A model generated the notes under the pieces. The model saw only the letters and a list, made by a program, of their open reading frames with translations, did not search any database and was not told the DNA's origin. A program made the translations under genes and the position numbers. Of a DNA stretch of 64,000 nucleotides, positions 1 through 9,993 are shown in pieces. The stretch's first letter is position 1, and each line of letters begins with the position of its first letter. Source of the stretch: an uncultured Pelagibacteraceae bacterium (GTDB lineage Bacteria > Pseudomonadota > Alphaproteobacteria > Pelagibacterales > Pelagibacteraceae); assembly GCA_902563435.1 (NCBI GenBank), contig CACEXE010000002.1, positions 1 through 64,000 of the forward strand. Direction: 5' to 3'.

Positions 1-1
1 A

Positions 2-790
2 AGATCTAACAACCGTGGTTCTGATTTAAGATATGATCTCTCTATTAGTTTAGAAGAGGCTTATGCTGGAAAAAAACAGGACATCAAATTCTCAACATCA
101 GATAGATGTAATACTTGTAGTGGTTCAGGCTCAAAACCTGGACAAAGCGCAAGCACATGCTCTATGTGTGGCGGCCATGGACAAGTTCGTTCTAGTCAAG
201 GTTTTTTCACTGTTCAACAAACATGCCCGCAATGTGCTGGTTCAGGTGAACAAATTACTGATCCTTGCACAAGTTGTGGTGGTCAAGGTAAAAAACAAGC
301 AAGTAAGCGCCTTTCTGTAACTATACCCAAAGGAGTAGACGATGGAACTAGGATTAGATTATCCGGTAAAGGGGAAGCAGGATCAAGAGGTGCAAGTAAC
401 GGAGACTTATATTTGTTTATAAATGTTAATTCTCATGAATTATTCAAAAGATCTGAAGAAAATTTATTTTTTGAATGTCCAATTTCGATAGCAGATGCAG
501 CACTTGGAACTGAATTAAAAATACCAACAATAGATGGTGGAAAAGCTAAGATAAAAATTCCAGCTGGAACACAAAGTGGTAAACAGTTTAGGTTGAGGGA
601 AAAAGGAATGCCACTAATGAGAGGAAATGATTATGGAGACCTTTATGTTCAAGTGAATACTGAAGTACCAGTGTCTTTGAATAAAGAACAAAAAGAATTA
701 CTTGAGAAATTTAGAGAAATTGAAAATGAAAAGTCAAATCCCAGTATTAAAAAATTCTTTAAAAAAGCAAAAAGTTTTTGGAAAAATTAG
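2..790 (+). CDS. dnaJ: Chaperone protein DnaJ, C-terminal part (truncated by window start)
   Basis: Frame 2 open from the window edge; four CxxCxGxG-type zinc motifs (CNTCSGSG, CSMCGGHG, CPQCAGSG, CTSCGGQG) and DnaJ C-terminal domain. Confidence 0.97.
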   Translation, partial: RSNNRGSDLRYDLSISLEEAYAGKKQDIKFSTSDRCNTCSGSGSKPGQSASTCSMCGGHGQVRSSQGFFTVQQTCPQCAGSGEQITDPCTSCGGQGKKQASKRLSVTIPKGVDDGTRIRLSGKGEAGSRGASNGDLYLFINVNSHELFKRSEENLFFECPISIADAALGTELKIPTIDGGKAKIKIPAGTQSGKQFRLREKGMPLMRGNDYGDLYVQVNTEVPVSLNKEQKELLEKFREIENEKSNPSIKKFFKKAKSFWKN

Positions 791-892
791 ATGAAAAAAA
801 AAATTAAATATACGATTTTTGGAATTATTTATGTTTTAGCAATTCTAATTCTAGGCGCCTATTTTTATAAAGAAGGAATTGGAATAATTTAA
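791..892 (+). CDS. Small putative membrane protein (33 aa)
   Basis: ATG directly after the dnaJ stop; MKKKIKYTIFGIIYVLAILILGAYFYKEGIGII, one predicted TM helix. Below the ORF track cutoff. Confidence 0.4.
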   Translation: MKKKIKYTIFGIIYVLAILILGAYFYKEGIGII

Positions 893-1590
893 TTATCTTT
901 AGCTAATCTTATAAATATATCTCCCATACCTCCTTGTACTTCTTCAAGCGGAGCATTATTTCTTAGCTCACAATACTGTCCAGTAACCTCATGACTATTA
1001 ATAGAGGCAATACTTTGAGAATTACATTTTGTGGCATTATGAAGTAAACCAATTACTAGTCTCTCATCTAATACAAATACTTGATTATTATCGAGTTTAT
1101 TTCCATCGCAAAAATAATTCTTGTTTACCTCTCTTGGAAAATCTTTTTTAACACAGGGATTATTTATTGTGAGAACAAAAAATTCTTTTTCACCATCTGT
1201 AAAAGTATATTTCATTTTTTTTACTTTAGAGTATTTCATTAAATCACACGAGCATGGATAACAACACTTATGATAAAATCCACATATTTTCTCATCATTT
1301 TCAGCATTTTTAAGATAGACAAATTCTGGTTTACTGTTTGGATCAATCAATGATCCAGAGACAGCACAATATAACTTATTGTATTCTATAAAATCTTGAT
1401 AGGTAATTTCTTTTGTTAAAATATGTTTAAAAAATTTTGGACCTGCAGCATTTCTATTTTGGTCAGGAAAAATTTTTGGCCAATCTTTTACTAAATCAGC
1501 ATAATAATTAAATTGATTTGAATATGTGGGTTTTATTGAACTAAAAGTTATTAATAGAAAAAAAATTGTAAAGTATTTTATTTTTCTCAT
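889..1590 (-). CDS. Cys-rich putative secreted protein of unknown function
   Basis: ORF with N-terminal signal-like segment and CGFYHKCCYPCSCD cluster. Confidence 0.7.
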   Translation of the reverse strand: MRKIKYFTIFFLLITFSSIKPTYSNQFNYYADLVKDWPKIFPDQNRNAAGPKFFKHILTKEITYQDFIEYNKLYCAVSGSLIDPNSKPEFVYLKNAENDEKICGFYHKCCYPCSCDLMKYSKVKKMKYTFTDGEKEFFVLTINNPCVKKDFPREVNKNYFCDGNKLDNNQVFVLDERLVIGLLHNATKCNSQSIASINSHEVTGQYCELRNNAPLEEVQGGMGDIFIRLAKDN

Positions 1591-1644
1591 TATTTTATTT
1601 AGAATACTTTAATTAGTTTAATTATTAAATTGAGTGTTATTGTC

Positions 1645-3084
1645 CTATTTTTTTTGATTTACTTCTATTGTTTTGTTAAATTCATTTATTTTTATTAACT
1701 GTGAAGAACCATCAGTCCAAACTATTTTTACTGAAATATTTTTTTCACTTTCTCTAATACCGTAATGAGCTACGGGTTCCATTTGACACAAATATCCGGA
1801 ACCAGCATCGATAGTTTTAGCATGATTTCTTAGGTTTGAGCTAAGTATAACCGTTGCTCCTCTTGCAGGTGCACCATACTTATTAAATGGTTTAATTCTT
1901 ATATAATTAAAGTCTTTTTTAATATCTGCTTTATACATCGTCAGTGGCTGCATACCAGACTCTCCATGTGAAACTAATAATTCTAAAATTCCGTCTCGAT
2001 CTATGTCAGCAACTGCAGCTCCCGTTCCTAAACCATTGGCCTCGTATGCATTTTGAATTTTTATCTCTTCAAAAAATCCATTTTCTTTTATTTTAAATAA
2101 TTTGTTTGGTTCACCAATATTATTCATAAATATTTCATCATAGCCGTCATTATCAAAATCCGCTGCTATTACAGTTCTAATTTTAGTAGGAATATTGTAG
2201 GTTGAAGTAGCAATATTTTTAAATTTGTTACCTTCTAATATAAAAGCCCTATGATAACCGTTCCAATTGGATGTGATTATATCTAATCTTCCTCTATAAA
2301 GTATATCTGATAAAGTTGTACCTCTTCCATTTTCATATTGGTCATCAATTTTATAGTCCCTAGCTACATCCAGAAAAAAACCATCAGAATTATAATATAA
2401 AAAATTTTTTCCTCTTTCGTTTGCGGCAAATATGTCAGTTTTTCCTGATAAAATATTGCCTGCAACTACAGCTCTTCCACCAGTTATTTTATCAATTTTC
2501 AGCTGCTCTGCTAAATCTAGTATTTGCCCTGAACTTTGTTCATAAAACCTAGTCGGACCCCCATAATTGGCAACATATATGCCATATTTTCCATCACCAT
2601 TTCTATCAACGCAAACAACTGACCTACCAGCAGTTAAGTTTAAATTTTTTTTATTAATATCTTTTTCAAATAAATCAATAAAAACATCACTACTGCTATC
2701 AATCAATCTATCTGAATATTTTTTTTCTCCACTATAGGTGTCGGTATTTAAAAAATATATTTCCTCAAACCCATCTTGGTCAATATCACAAGCAGCAACT
2801 CCAATTGTTTTTCTTTTAGCATCATCAAAGATTTCATTTTTATTTATATTTATAAGTTTCCCATTTTGGTAAGACAACGCTAAGTTTGAAAAACCAAATC
2901 CAGTAACGATAAATTCATATTTATTATCTTGATTTACATCTGTAACAGACACACCGTAACTCAGTCTAAAATCATTATTTTCAATCAAAGATGTAATATC
3001 TTTAAAAAAGTCAGCTTTAGATGGATTGATAGAGACGAAAAAAATAAAAACCAAAAATAATTTTAAAAGGTATTTAATAACCAT
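1645..3084 (-). CDS. FG-GAP/VCBS-repeat protein with ASPIC/UnbV-like C-terminus (CRTAC-like)
   Basis: Repeated DxNxDGxxE/DIDxDGxxE motifs; C-terminal GAxVILSSN...ARGA...VKIVWTDGSSQ as in the ASPIC/UnbV domain; signal peptide. Confidence 0.8.
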   Translation of the reverse strand: MVIKYLLKLFLVFIFFVSINPSKADFFKDITSLIENNDFRLSYGVSVTDVNQDNKYEFIVTGFGFSNLALSYQNGKLININKNEIFDDAKRKTIGVAACDIDQDGFEEIYFLNTDTYSGEKKYSDRLIDSSSDVFIDLFEKDINKKNLNLTAGRSVVCVDRNGDGKYGIYVANYGGPTRFYEQSSGQILDLAEQLKIDKITGGRAVVAGNILSGKTDIFAANERGKNFLYYNSDGFFLDVARDYKIDDQYENGRGTTLSDILYRGRLDIITSNWNGYHRAFILEGNKFKNIATSTYNIPTKIRTVIAADFDNDGYDEIFMNNIGEPNKLFKIKENGFFEEIKIQNAYEANGLGTGAAVADIDRDGILELLVSHGESGMQPLTMYKADIKKDFNYIRIKPFNKYGAPARGATVILSSNLRNHAKTIDAGSGYLCQMEPVAHYGIRESEKNISVKIVWTDGSSQLIKINEFNKTIEVNQKK

Positions 3085-3125
3085 AATTGTTGTATATTGT
3101 TAAAAAAATATATTAAAAAAATTTA

Positions 3126-3902
3126 ATGAGCAAAGTAAATTTAGCGATATCTGGTTGCATGGGACGAATGGGCCAACAACTAATAAAATCTTCAAGATTT
3201 GATAAAAATTTTAAGCTAAAAACACTTACAGAAAATAGATTAATAAAAAAAAAAATTTCTGGAATTAAACCTAGTTTAAATAATGAAAATTCATTCAAAA
3301 ATGTTGATTTAATTATTGATTTTACAGTTCCTAAGTGCACTTTTGAAATTCTAAAAATTGCTTCAAAGTTAAAAAAAAGAGTTGTTATTGGTACAACTGG
3401 ATTTTCTAAGAAAGAAGAAAATCTTATTAAAAATTTTTCAAAAAAAATCCCAATATTAAAGGCTGGCAACATGAGTTTAGGTATAAATTTATTAATGTAT
3501 TTAACTGAAATAGCATCTAAATCATTAGGAAATAATTTTTTAAGTAAAGTATATGAAGTTCATCATAAACATAAGATAGACCATCCTTCGGGAACTGCTT
3601 TAATGTTAGGTAAAGGAATTGCTGTCGGCAAAAATAAAGATTTTTATAATTTACTTGGAAAAAAATATCTAAATAAAAAAAATTTTCCTTATGGAAAAAA
3701 AATAAATTTTAACTCAATACGAAAAGGCAAAACTGTTGGTGAACACGAAGTTAAATTTTCAAGTGGAAAAGAAATTATTACATTAAATCACGAAGCATTT
3801 GATAGGGCTTTATACAGTGAAGGAGCTTTGACAGCTGGAAAATGGTTAATGAAAAAAAAACCAGGTTTATATTCGATGCGTGATGTTTTAAATTTTAAAT
3901 GA
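3126..3902 (+). CDS. dapB: 4-hydroxy-tetrahydrodipicolinate reductase
   Basis: GCMGRMGQ nucleotide-binding motif, EVHHKHKIDHPSGTAL motif. Confidence 0.96.
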   Translation: MSKVNLAISGCMGRMGQQLIKSSRFDKNFKLKTLTENRLIKKKISGIKPSLNNENSFKNVDLIIDFTVPKCTFEILKIASKLKKRVVIGTTGFSKKEENLIKNFSKKIPILKAGNMSLGINLLMYLTEIASKSLGNNFLSKVYEVHHKHKIDHPSGTALMLGKGIAVGKNKDFYNLLGKKYLNKKNFPYGKKINFNSIRKGKTVGEHEVKFSSGKEIITLNHEAFDRALYSEGALTAGKWLMKKKPGLYSMRDVLNFK

Positions 3903-4552
3903 GTGAGGAGCAAAGGGCAAAAATTGTTCTTCAAACTTTAAACAAAATATACCCAAAGACGCCAATTCCTCTTAAACACAGAAATATTTTTACTTTACTA
4001 GTTTCTGTTCTTTTATCTGCACAATGTACAGACGTAAATGTTAATAATGTTACTAAAAATATATATCCAAAATATAATAAGCCTGAACACTTTGTTAAGT
4101 TGGGAAGAAAAAAAATTGAAAAACTAATACGAAGTATTGGTATTTTTAGAATTAAAGCAAAAAGTGTTTATAATTTATCAAAAACTTTAGTTGAAAAATA
4201 CAACGGCAAGGTTCCTAAAACGTTTGAACAGCTTGAGGAATTACCAGGTGTTGGGCATAAAACAGCTAGTGTAGTCATGTCTCAAGGGTTTGGATATGCT
4301 GCTTTTCCAGTAGACACTCATATACATAGGCTAGCGCAAAGATGGGGTTTAACTAATGGAAAAAATGTTGTTCAAACAGAAGAAGATCTTAAAAGACTTT
4401 TTCCTAAAAAGTATTGGAATAAATTGCATCTCCAAATAATTTATTATGGAAGAGAATACTGTAAGGCTAGAGAATGCTATGGTTTATCTTGTAAAATCTG
4501 TACTACTTGTTATCCTAACAGAAAAAAACCACTTATAACCAAGAAAGCATAA
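3899..4552 (+). CDS. nth: Endonuclease III
   Basis: HhH LPGVGHKTASVV, catalytic VDTHIHR, C-terminal 4Fe-4S cysteines. Confidence 0.96.
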   Translation: MSEEQRAKIVLQTLNKIYPKTPIPLKHRNIFTLLVSVLLSAQCTDVNVNNVTKNIYPKYNKPEHFVKLGRKKIEKLIRSIGIFRIKAKSVYNLSKTLVEKYNGKVPKTFEQLEELPGVGHKTASVVMSQGFGYAAFPVDTHIHRLAQRWGLTNGKNVVQTEEDLKRLFPKKYWNKLHLQIIYYGREYCKARECYGLSCKICTTCYPNRKKPLITKKA

Positions 4553-4555
4553 ATA

Positions 4556-5485
4556 ATGAAAATACTAGGAATAGGAAATGCAATAGTAGATGTGATTTGC
4601 AAAGTTGAAGATGATTTTATCACAAAAAATAATTTAACAAAAAGTACTATGAAATTAATTTTTGATGACAAAGAATTTAAAGATTTATTATCTAATCTTA
4701 AGATAGAAAAAACTGTTTCAGGTGGATCAGTTGCAAACTCAATAGTTGGTTTATCTCAGTTAGGGAACGAAGTTGGATTTATTGGTAAAGTGAATGATGA
4801 CGACCTTGGTGGAAAATATGAAGATGGTCTAAAGCAAGAGAATGTTAAATATTTTTATTCAAAGAAAAAAGAAGAACTACCTACCGGAACATGTTTAATA
4901 TTAGTTACGCCTGACTCGGAGAGAACAATGTGTACATTTTTAGGAACTGCAGGAAAAATAAACGAAAATGATGTAAGTTCGGATGCAATTAAACAAAGTG
5001 AAACAATACTTCTAGAAGGTTATCTTTGGGATGAAGGAGAACCTAAAAAAGCTTTTGAAAAAGCAATTCAAAGTGCAAATAAAGTTGCAATGTCATTATC
5101 AGATCAGTTTTGCGTTGATAGACATAAACCTCATTTTTTAGAATTAGTTAAAAATAAATTAGATATAACTTTTGCAAATGAGCAAGAGATAATGTCTCTT
5201 ATAGATGCAAAATCTTTTGATGAGGTGATAAACTTTTCGAAATCACTTGGAAAAGTTATTGTTTTAACAAGAGGTGAAAAAGGTGCTGTAGCCATTAATG
5301 GAGATGAAGTTGCTGAATGTGGAATAAAAGAAGGTCTTAAAATTGTAGATTTAACTGGAGCTGGAGATCTTTTCGCTGCAGGTTTTTTACATGGATATTT
5401 AAATAATATGTCACTAAAAGAAAGTTTAGATAAAGGGACTGAAATGTCCTCTAAAGTTATCCAACAAATTGGGGCTAGACTTTAA
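4556..5485 (+). CDS. PfkB-family carbohydrate/adenosine kinase
   Basis: GGSVANS and DLTGAGDLFAAGFLHG motifs. Confidence 0.9.
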   Translation: MKILGIGNAIVDVICKVEDDFITKNNLTKSTMKLIFDDKEFKDLLSNLKIEKTVSGGSVANSIVGLSQLGNEVGFIGKVNDDDLGGKYEDGLKQENVKYFYSKKKEELPTGTCLILVTPDSERTMCTFLGTAGKINENDVSSDAIKQSETILLEGYLWDEGEPKKAFEKAIQSANKVAMSLSDQFCVDRHKPHFLELVKNKLDITFANEQEIMSLIDAKSFDEVINFSKSLGKVIVLTRGEKGAVAINGDEVAECGIKEGLKIVDLTGAGDLFAAGFLHGYLNNMSLKESLDKGTEMSSKVIQQIGARL

Positions 5486-5487
5486 GA

Positions 5488-5598
5488 TTATTTTTTCTTT
5501 CTTTTAAAACTACCTTTACCTTTTTTAGGTTTAACAATTCTTGGTTTATATTTTTTTGTGAATAAGTCTTTAGCAACAAAGTTTTTGCTTTTAGTCAT
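5488..5598 (-). CDS. arfA: ArfA-like alternative ribosome-rescue factor (36 aa)
   Basis: MTKSKNFVAKDLFTKKYKPRIVKPKKGKGSFKRKKK; the xLFxxxxxPRxVxxKKGKGSYxRK-type C-terminus resembles ArfA. Absent from the ORF track because of its length. Confidence 0.65.
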   Translation of the reverse strand: MTKSKNFVAKDLFTKKYKPRIVKPKKGKGSFKRKKK

Positions 5599-7696
5599 TT
5601 ATTTTTACCCAAAATTGGTACATTTGTTTAAATATATCTGGATTATTTGTTTCAAAATTATGCCAATTTTCAAGTGATGTACACTTTAAATCAGTAGGGA
5701 AATGTTTGGCATATTCCTTTTTATTTGACAAATTTGTAAAACCTAAAAATTTTAAATTATATTTTCTAAGTAGTATTGCAATTTGTGGCAAAGTATATCT
5801 GTGCTCTTGTACATGAAAAATTAAATCTCTGACATTAGATGTTGAATAGAAATCGTAGTTATAGTTAAGTTTTTGAAATGATATATTCTTTTTATCGTTT
5901 TTAATAATTTCTCTAATGCGTCTTATATTTAAAATACTACTCTTAATGTTTTTTTTTTTTATAAATTGTCTTATTTCAACTATATGTTTTCTTGCAGACT
6001 CACTATATAGGCCAAGCTTTAAGTAACCATTCGGCTCTAATATACTTAATAATATTTTAAGACCTTCCTCAGGATCTTTTAAATGATGAAGTACACCAAC
6101 ACACTCAATCACACTAAATTTTCTATTTAGATTTTTTAAGTTAAGTATATCTCCATGTAAAAACTCAACATTACTATGATTTAATTCCTGCATTTTACGT
6201 TTTGCAAATGCTAAACTTGAAAGACTTAAATCTACAGCTAGAATTCTTGAATTCTCGTAAGAAGTTTTGCTTACTAATTGTTGTCCTGTACCGCAACCAG
6301 CAATTAGCACATCCTTTATAGGATTGTCATCTTTTGAAATAATTTTATTCGGTTTTATATTATTATTTAAAATTGTTAAAAACTTATTTTTAGGTACTAT
6401 GTCTGCATATCTCCATCTGGGATATGGATTTTCCTCATATTGCTCTCTCACTTTTATTGAAATAACATCAGATATTTCATCGAAAGAATTGATATTACTT
6501 TTTAGTTCATGTTCCTTCAAAGGATCCTTTATCTGCATTTGTAAAAGATCATTAAACAAACTATTTTTTGAAGTATAATTTACTAATTTGTTAATAATTA
6601 TTTTAGAACTATTTAAAGGTAAATAACACGCCAATATTGAAATATCTAATTCATTAATATTTTTATCATTTTCAATTTGAATTTTTAAGTCATTGGTTGT
6701 TTTAATTTCTTCATCAGTTTGGAAAAATAGGTACTCATTTAAAAACGATTGTTCTGCAAAAGAAATTATAAAATTTACAAACTCTTTTATTAAACTTTCA
6801 TTTCTATTTTTATTTTTGATTAAAAAGAGAAATTCTTTCCTTGCATAACATAAAAATTTTTCTAAAAATTTATCTCTAAATAATGCTTTTTGTAAAAGAA
6901 GTAAAAAAAGTTCTTTTTTTAGAGCTGTTTTTACTAAATTATTATTTAATAATGATGCATTTGTATCTATAATTTGCTCAACTTCATTTTTAGATTCTTC
7001 AAAAAAAATAAGATTTTTAGCATTATTAAATAATGCATTATGATCAATCGTGTCTTTTTTAAATAGAAAAATAAATAACTCAATTAAGTCAGAACTATTA
7101 CTCTCAGAGATATTGGATAGTTGAATAGATTTAAATAAATTTAAAACTGTATTAACTACACGTAAATTATTGGGGGCAATATTTAATGATTTTTTTAGAT
7201 AAAATAAAGATTTTTGAAATTCTCCATTCTCTTGAAAAATAATTCCAAGAACATTGTAAGCATTAATATTATTTGGTTCAATTTCGATAACTCTTTCAAA
7301 ACACTTTACTGCATCATGATATTTTTTTTGATTATATAAAGTTATACCTTTATTAAAATGTGCTAGTGTAAAATTAGGTTGTATTTGAATTACTTTTTCA
7401 AAATAATTAATCGCTTCTAATGGCTCTCCTGCACTTAATAATAAATTACCAATATGAAGGATTATATTTGGATTATTAGGACTTAACTTGTGGGCTTTAG
7501 CAAGTAATGGCTTAGCAAGATTAAAGTTTTGTAATTGCGAATATAATGTACCCAATTGATAATTAGCCTCTACATGATCTTTGTTTAGAGCTAGTATTTC
7601 TTTATATAATTTTTCAGCTAATTGAAATTTTTTATTTTTATGATTTTCAATAGCTAAACCCAGTTTTTCCTGAATTTTTGACTCACTTGATTTCAC
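5591..7696 (-). CDS. TPR-repeat protein with C-terminal SAM-dependent methyltransferase
   Basis: Tandem TPRs (ANYQLGTLYSQL, AHFNKGITLYNQKKY), then VLIAGCGTGQQ motif I and VLHHL. Confidence 0.85.
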   Translation of the reverse strand: MKSSESKIQEKLGLAIENHKNKKFQLAEKLYKEILALNKDHVEANYQLGTLYSQLQNFNLAKPLLAKAHKLSPNNPNIILHIGNLLLSAGEPLEAINYFEKVIQIQPNFTLAHFNKGITLYNQKKYHDAVKCFERVIEIEPNNINAYNVLGIIFQENGEFQKSLFYLKKSLNIAPNNLRVVNTVLNLFKSIQLSNISESNSSDLIELFIFLFKKDTIDHNALFNNAKNLIFFEESKNEVEQIIDTNASLLNNNLVKTALKKELFLLLLQKALFRDKFLEKFLCYARKEFLFLIKNKNRNESLIKEFVNFIISFAEQSFLNEYLFFQTDEEIKTTNDLKIQIENDKNINELDISILACYLPLNSSKIIINKLVNYTSKNSLFNDLLQMQIKDPLKEHELKSNINSFDEISDVISIKVREQYEENPYPRWRYADIVPKNKFLTILNNNIKPNKIISKDDNPIKDVLIAGCGTGQQLVSKTSYENSRILAVDLSLSSLAFAKRKMQELNHSNVEFLHGDILNLKNLNRKFSVIECVGVLHHLKDPEEGLKILLSILEPNGYLKLGLYSESARKHIVEIRQFIKKKNIKSSILNIRRIREIIKNDKKNISFQKLNYNYDFYSTSNVRDLIFHVQEHRYTLPQIAILLRKYNLKFLGFTNLSNKKEYAKHFPTDLKCTSLENWHNFETNNPDIFKQMYQFWVKIND

Positions 7697-8250
7697 TAAA
7701 TTGTATAGCCTAATTTTGAACTTTTTATAAAATTACTGTCACTAAAAATATCATTAATTTTTTTTCTCAACCTATAGATATGAGTTTCCACCGTATGTGT
7801 TTCTAATTTCGAATTATGACCCCATACTTCAGTTTGTAATTTACTAATTTTTACTGGTGTTTTTGAATTATTTAAAAAAATAATAATATTCGACTCTCTT
7901 TCTGTTAAATCTAAACTTTTATCTTTATTAAAAATTTTTCTTGAATTTAAATTTAATTTATAAAGTCCAAGATCTATCTCGGATTGCTGATTGTATTTTT
8001 TTTTTAAGAATTTAATATTAATACTCTCAATTAATTTAATAATACCGATTGGGTAATGATTTATAGTTATTTGATTTTCAAAACCTTTTAATTTTTTATT
8101 TGAAATTATTAAATAGTTGTTTTCATTTTTTAAATTTAATTCAGAAATTTTTTTTATATTGATTAAATTAAAACTGATGTGCTCATCTATTTCTGTCAAT
8201 ATCTGGTACAAAATTTCAAAATCATAAATTACTAAAGTTTGATTATTCAT
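7696..8250 (-). CDS. OmpR/PhoB-type winged-helix transcriptional regulator with atypical N-terminus
   Basis: C-terminal LTERESNIIIFL...VWGHNSKLETHTVETHIYRLRKKI typical of Trans_reg_C. Start placed at MNNQTL (track gives 8271). Confidence 0.8.
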   Translation of the reverse strand: MNNQTLVIYDFEILYQILTEIDEHISFNLINIKKISELNLKNENNYLIISNKKLKGFENQITINHYPIGIIKLIESINIKFLKKKYNQQSEIDLGLYKLNLNSRKIFNKDKSLDLTERESNIIIFLNNSKTPVKISKLQTEVWGHNSKLETHTVETHIYRLRKKINDIFSDSNFIKSSKLGYTI

Positions 8251-8264
8251 ATATAATATAGAAT

Positions 8265-8759
8265 ATGACAATTATTTTAAAAGATAAAGCAACACTTGTA
8301 TTTGACGATTTTATTTTCAGATGTGCAATTGGAGTTAAGGGAATTACAAAAAAAAAGGTTGAGGGAGACAAAAAAACACCAATTGGAAGATTTTCTCTAG
8401 GGAACTTATATTATAGGAAAGACCGGAATGTCAAACCTGTAACAAAGTTAAAATGTATTCCTATTAAAAATAATATGGGATGGTGTGATGATGTTAATAG
8501 TAAAAAATATTATAATAAATTAATTAAAATTAATAAAAAGATTAGATACGAAAAGTTATTTAGGAAAGATAATAAGTATGACTTTATTATCCCAATAAAT
8601 TATAATTCAAAAAAAACTAAAATAGCAAAAGGTAGTGCAATTTTTATTCATCTGACAAAGAATTTTAAGCCAACGTCAGGATGTGTGGCGCTTCAAAAAA
8701 AAGACTTTTTAATTTTAGCTAAATTGATAGATAAAAAAACTAAGATAAAAATAAGCTAA
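8265..8759 (+). CDS. YkuD-family L,D-transpeptidase
   Basis: IFIHLTKNFKPTSGCVALQKKD: HxxxxxxxSxGC catalytic motif. Confidence 0.88.
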   Translation: MTIILKDKATLVFDDFIFRCAIGVKGITKKKVEGDKKTPIGRFSLGNLYYRKDRNVKPVTKLKCIPIKNNMGWCDDVNSKKYYNKLIKINKKIRYEKLFRKDNKYDFIIPINYNSKKTKIAKGSAIFIHLTKNFKPTSGCVALQKKDFLILAKLIDKKTKIKIS

Positions 8760-9418
8760 CCTCTTTTACCGAATATATTTGATCCAATTCTCAAAAAAGT
8801 TGAATTAAACTCTATTGCATTAAGATAATCTGAAGACATCCCCATACTTAGCTCTGTTAAATTAATTAATTTATTTAATTCACTCATTTTTGAAAAAAAT
8901 TTTAAGGAGTCTTCTTCAAAAGGTGGAATGCACATAGTTCCAATTATATTAAGTCCTAAATCTTTTGAAAAATTATAAAAATCTAATAAGTTCTCCTTCA
9001 TTATTCCAGATTTTTGACTCTCTTCTCCAAGATTTATTTGAATAAAAATTTTGGGTCTTAGATCTTGTTTCTTTTGTTCTTCAGCAATTTTTTTTGCCAA
9101 TTTCTCACTATCTAAAGAATGGATGTAATCAAAAATTTTGACAGCAAATTTAACCTTATTAGTTTGTAGTTTTCCAATTAAATGAAGCTTTATTTTTTCA
9201 TTTTGTTTTTTAATATCTGTCCATTTTTCGATGGCTTCTTGAACTTTATTTTCACCATAGTCTAGATGGCCATATTCGATAAGTGGTAAAATATGATCGA
9301 CTTTGAAAGTTTTGGATACCGCTATAATTTTGGGAATTTTATTTCTTTCATTTAATTCAAGTAATTTTGATTTGATTGAGGATTGAATAGATAATAGATT
9401 TTCAACAGTCTGATGCAT
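8756..9418 (-). CDS. YggS/PROSC-family PLP-binding protein
   Basis: IAVSKTF, YGENKVQE, HLIGKLQTNK and GMSSDYLNAIEFNSTFLRIGSNIFGKRG motifs. Confidence 0.95.
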   Translation of the reverse strand: MHQTVENLLSIQSSIKSKLLELNERNKIPKIIAVSKTFKVDHILPLIEYGHLDYGENKVQEAIEKWTDIKKQNEKIKLHLIGKLQTNKVKFAVKIFDYIHSLDSEKLAKKIAEEQKKQDLRPKIFIQINLGEESQKSGIMKENLLDFYNFSKDLGLNIIGTMCIPPFEEDSLKFFSKMSELNKLINLTELSMGMSSDYLNAIEFNSTFLRIGSNIFGKRG

Positions 9419-9958
9419 AAAAAATTTCTTAAAAAGTATTACTTTATAGATAAATTTAACAAAAAAAACTTGGATAAACAGAGTAAAAATACCACAATTA
9501 TCTATAGAAATTATAAAAAAAATTATGATTTAAAAGAAATAATTAACTTAAAAAACTATTGTAGAAAGAAAAAATTAAAGTTTCTAATTTCTAATAATTT
9601 AAAATTATCAATTAAATTAAATCTAGATGGAGCATATATTCCTTCATTTAATTCTAGCTTTAAACATCTAAGTTATAAATTTAAAAAAAATTTTGTACTT
9701 TTGGGTTCCGCTCATAATCTAAAAGAAATCAGGTTAAAAGAAATTCAAAAAATAGATTTAATTTTTTTATCATCAATATTTAAGGAAAATAAAAACTTCT
9801 TAGGTATTAATAAGTTTAAGTTAGTCTCAGGATTTTCAAAAAACCCAATTGTAGCTCTTGGTGGAATTTCACAAAAGAATGAAAAGCTAATTAAGTTAAC
9901 AAAGGCCGAAGGTATTGCGGGTATTTCTTATTTTGAAAACAAAAAAAAAGGCCCCTAA
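9413..9958 (+). CDS. Thiamine-phosphate-synthase-like protein, divergent
   Basis: LLGSAHNLKEI, IDLIFLSSIF, IVALGGISQKN resemble ThiE; the DGVHLGQ-type motif is replaced by DGAYIPS. Confidence 0.7.
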   Translation: MHKKFLKKYYFIDKFNKKNLDKQSKNTTIIYRNYKKNYDLKEIINLKNYCRKKKLKFLISNNLKLSIKLNLDGAYIPSFNSSFKHLSYKFKKNFVLLGSAHNLKEIRLKEIQKIDLIFLSSIFKENKNFLGINKFKLVSGFSKNPIVALGGISQKNEKLIKLTKAEGIAGISYFENKKKGP

Positions 9959-9971
9959 AAGAGGCCTTTTT
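9945..9971. terminator. Bidirectional intrinsic terminator
   Basis: AAAAAGGCC-cctaaaaga-GGCCTTTTT between the convergent ThiE-like and porin genes. Confidence 0.88.
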
Positions 9972-9993
9972 ATATAGTATTTAAACAATACAA

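Noticed and set aside
63-320. 85-aa ORF in the dnaJ region
   Set aside because: Shadow frame of dnaJ; the zinc-finger cysteines are read in frame 2.
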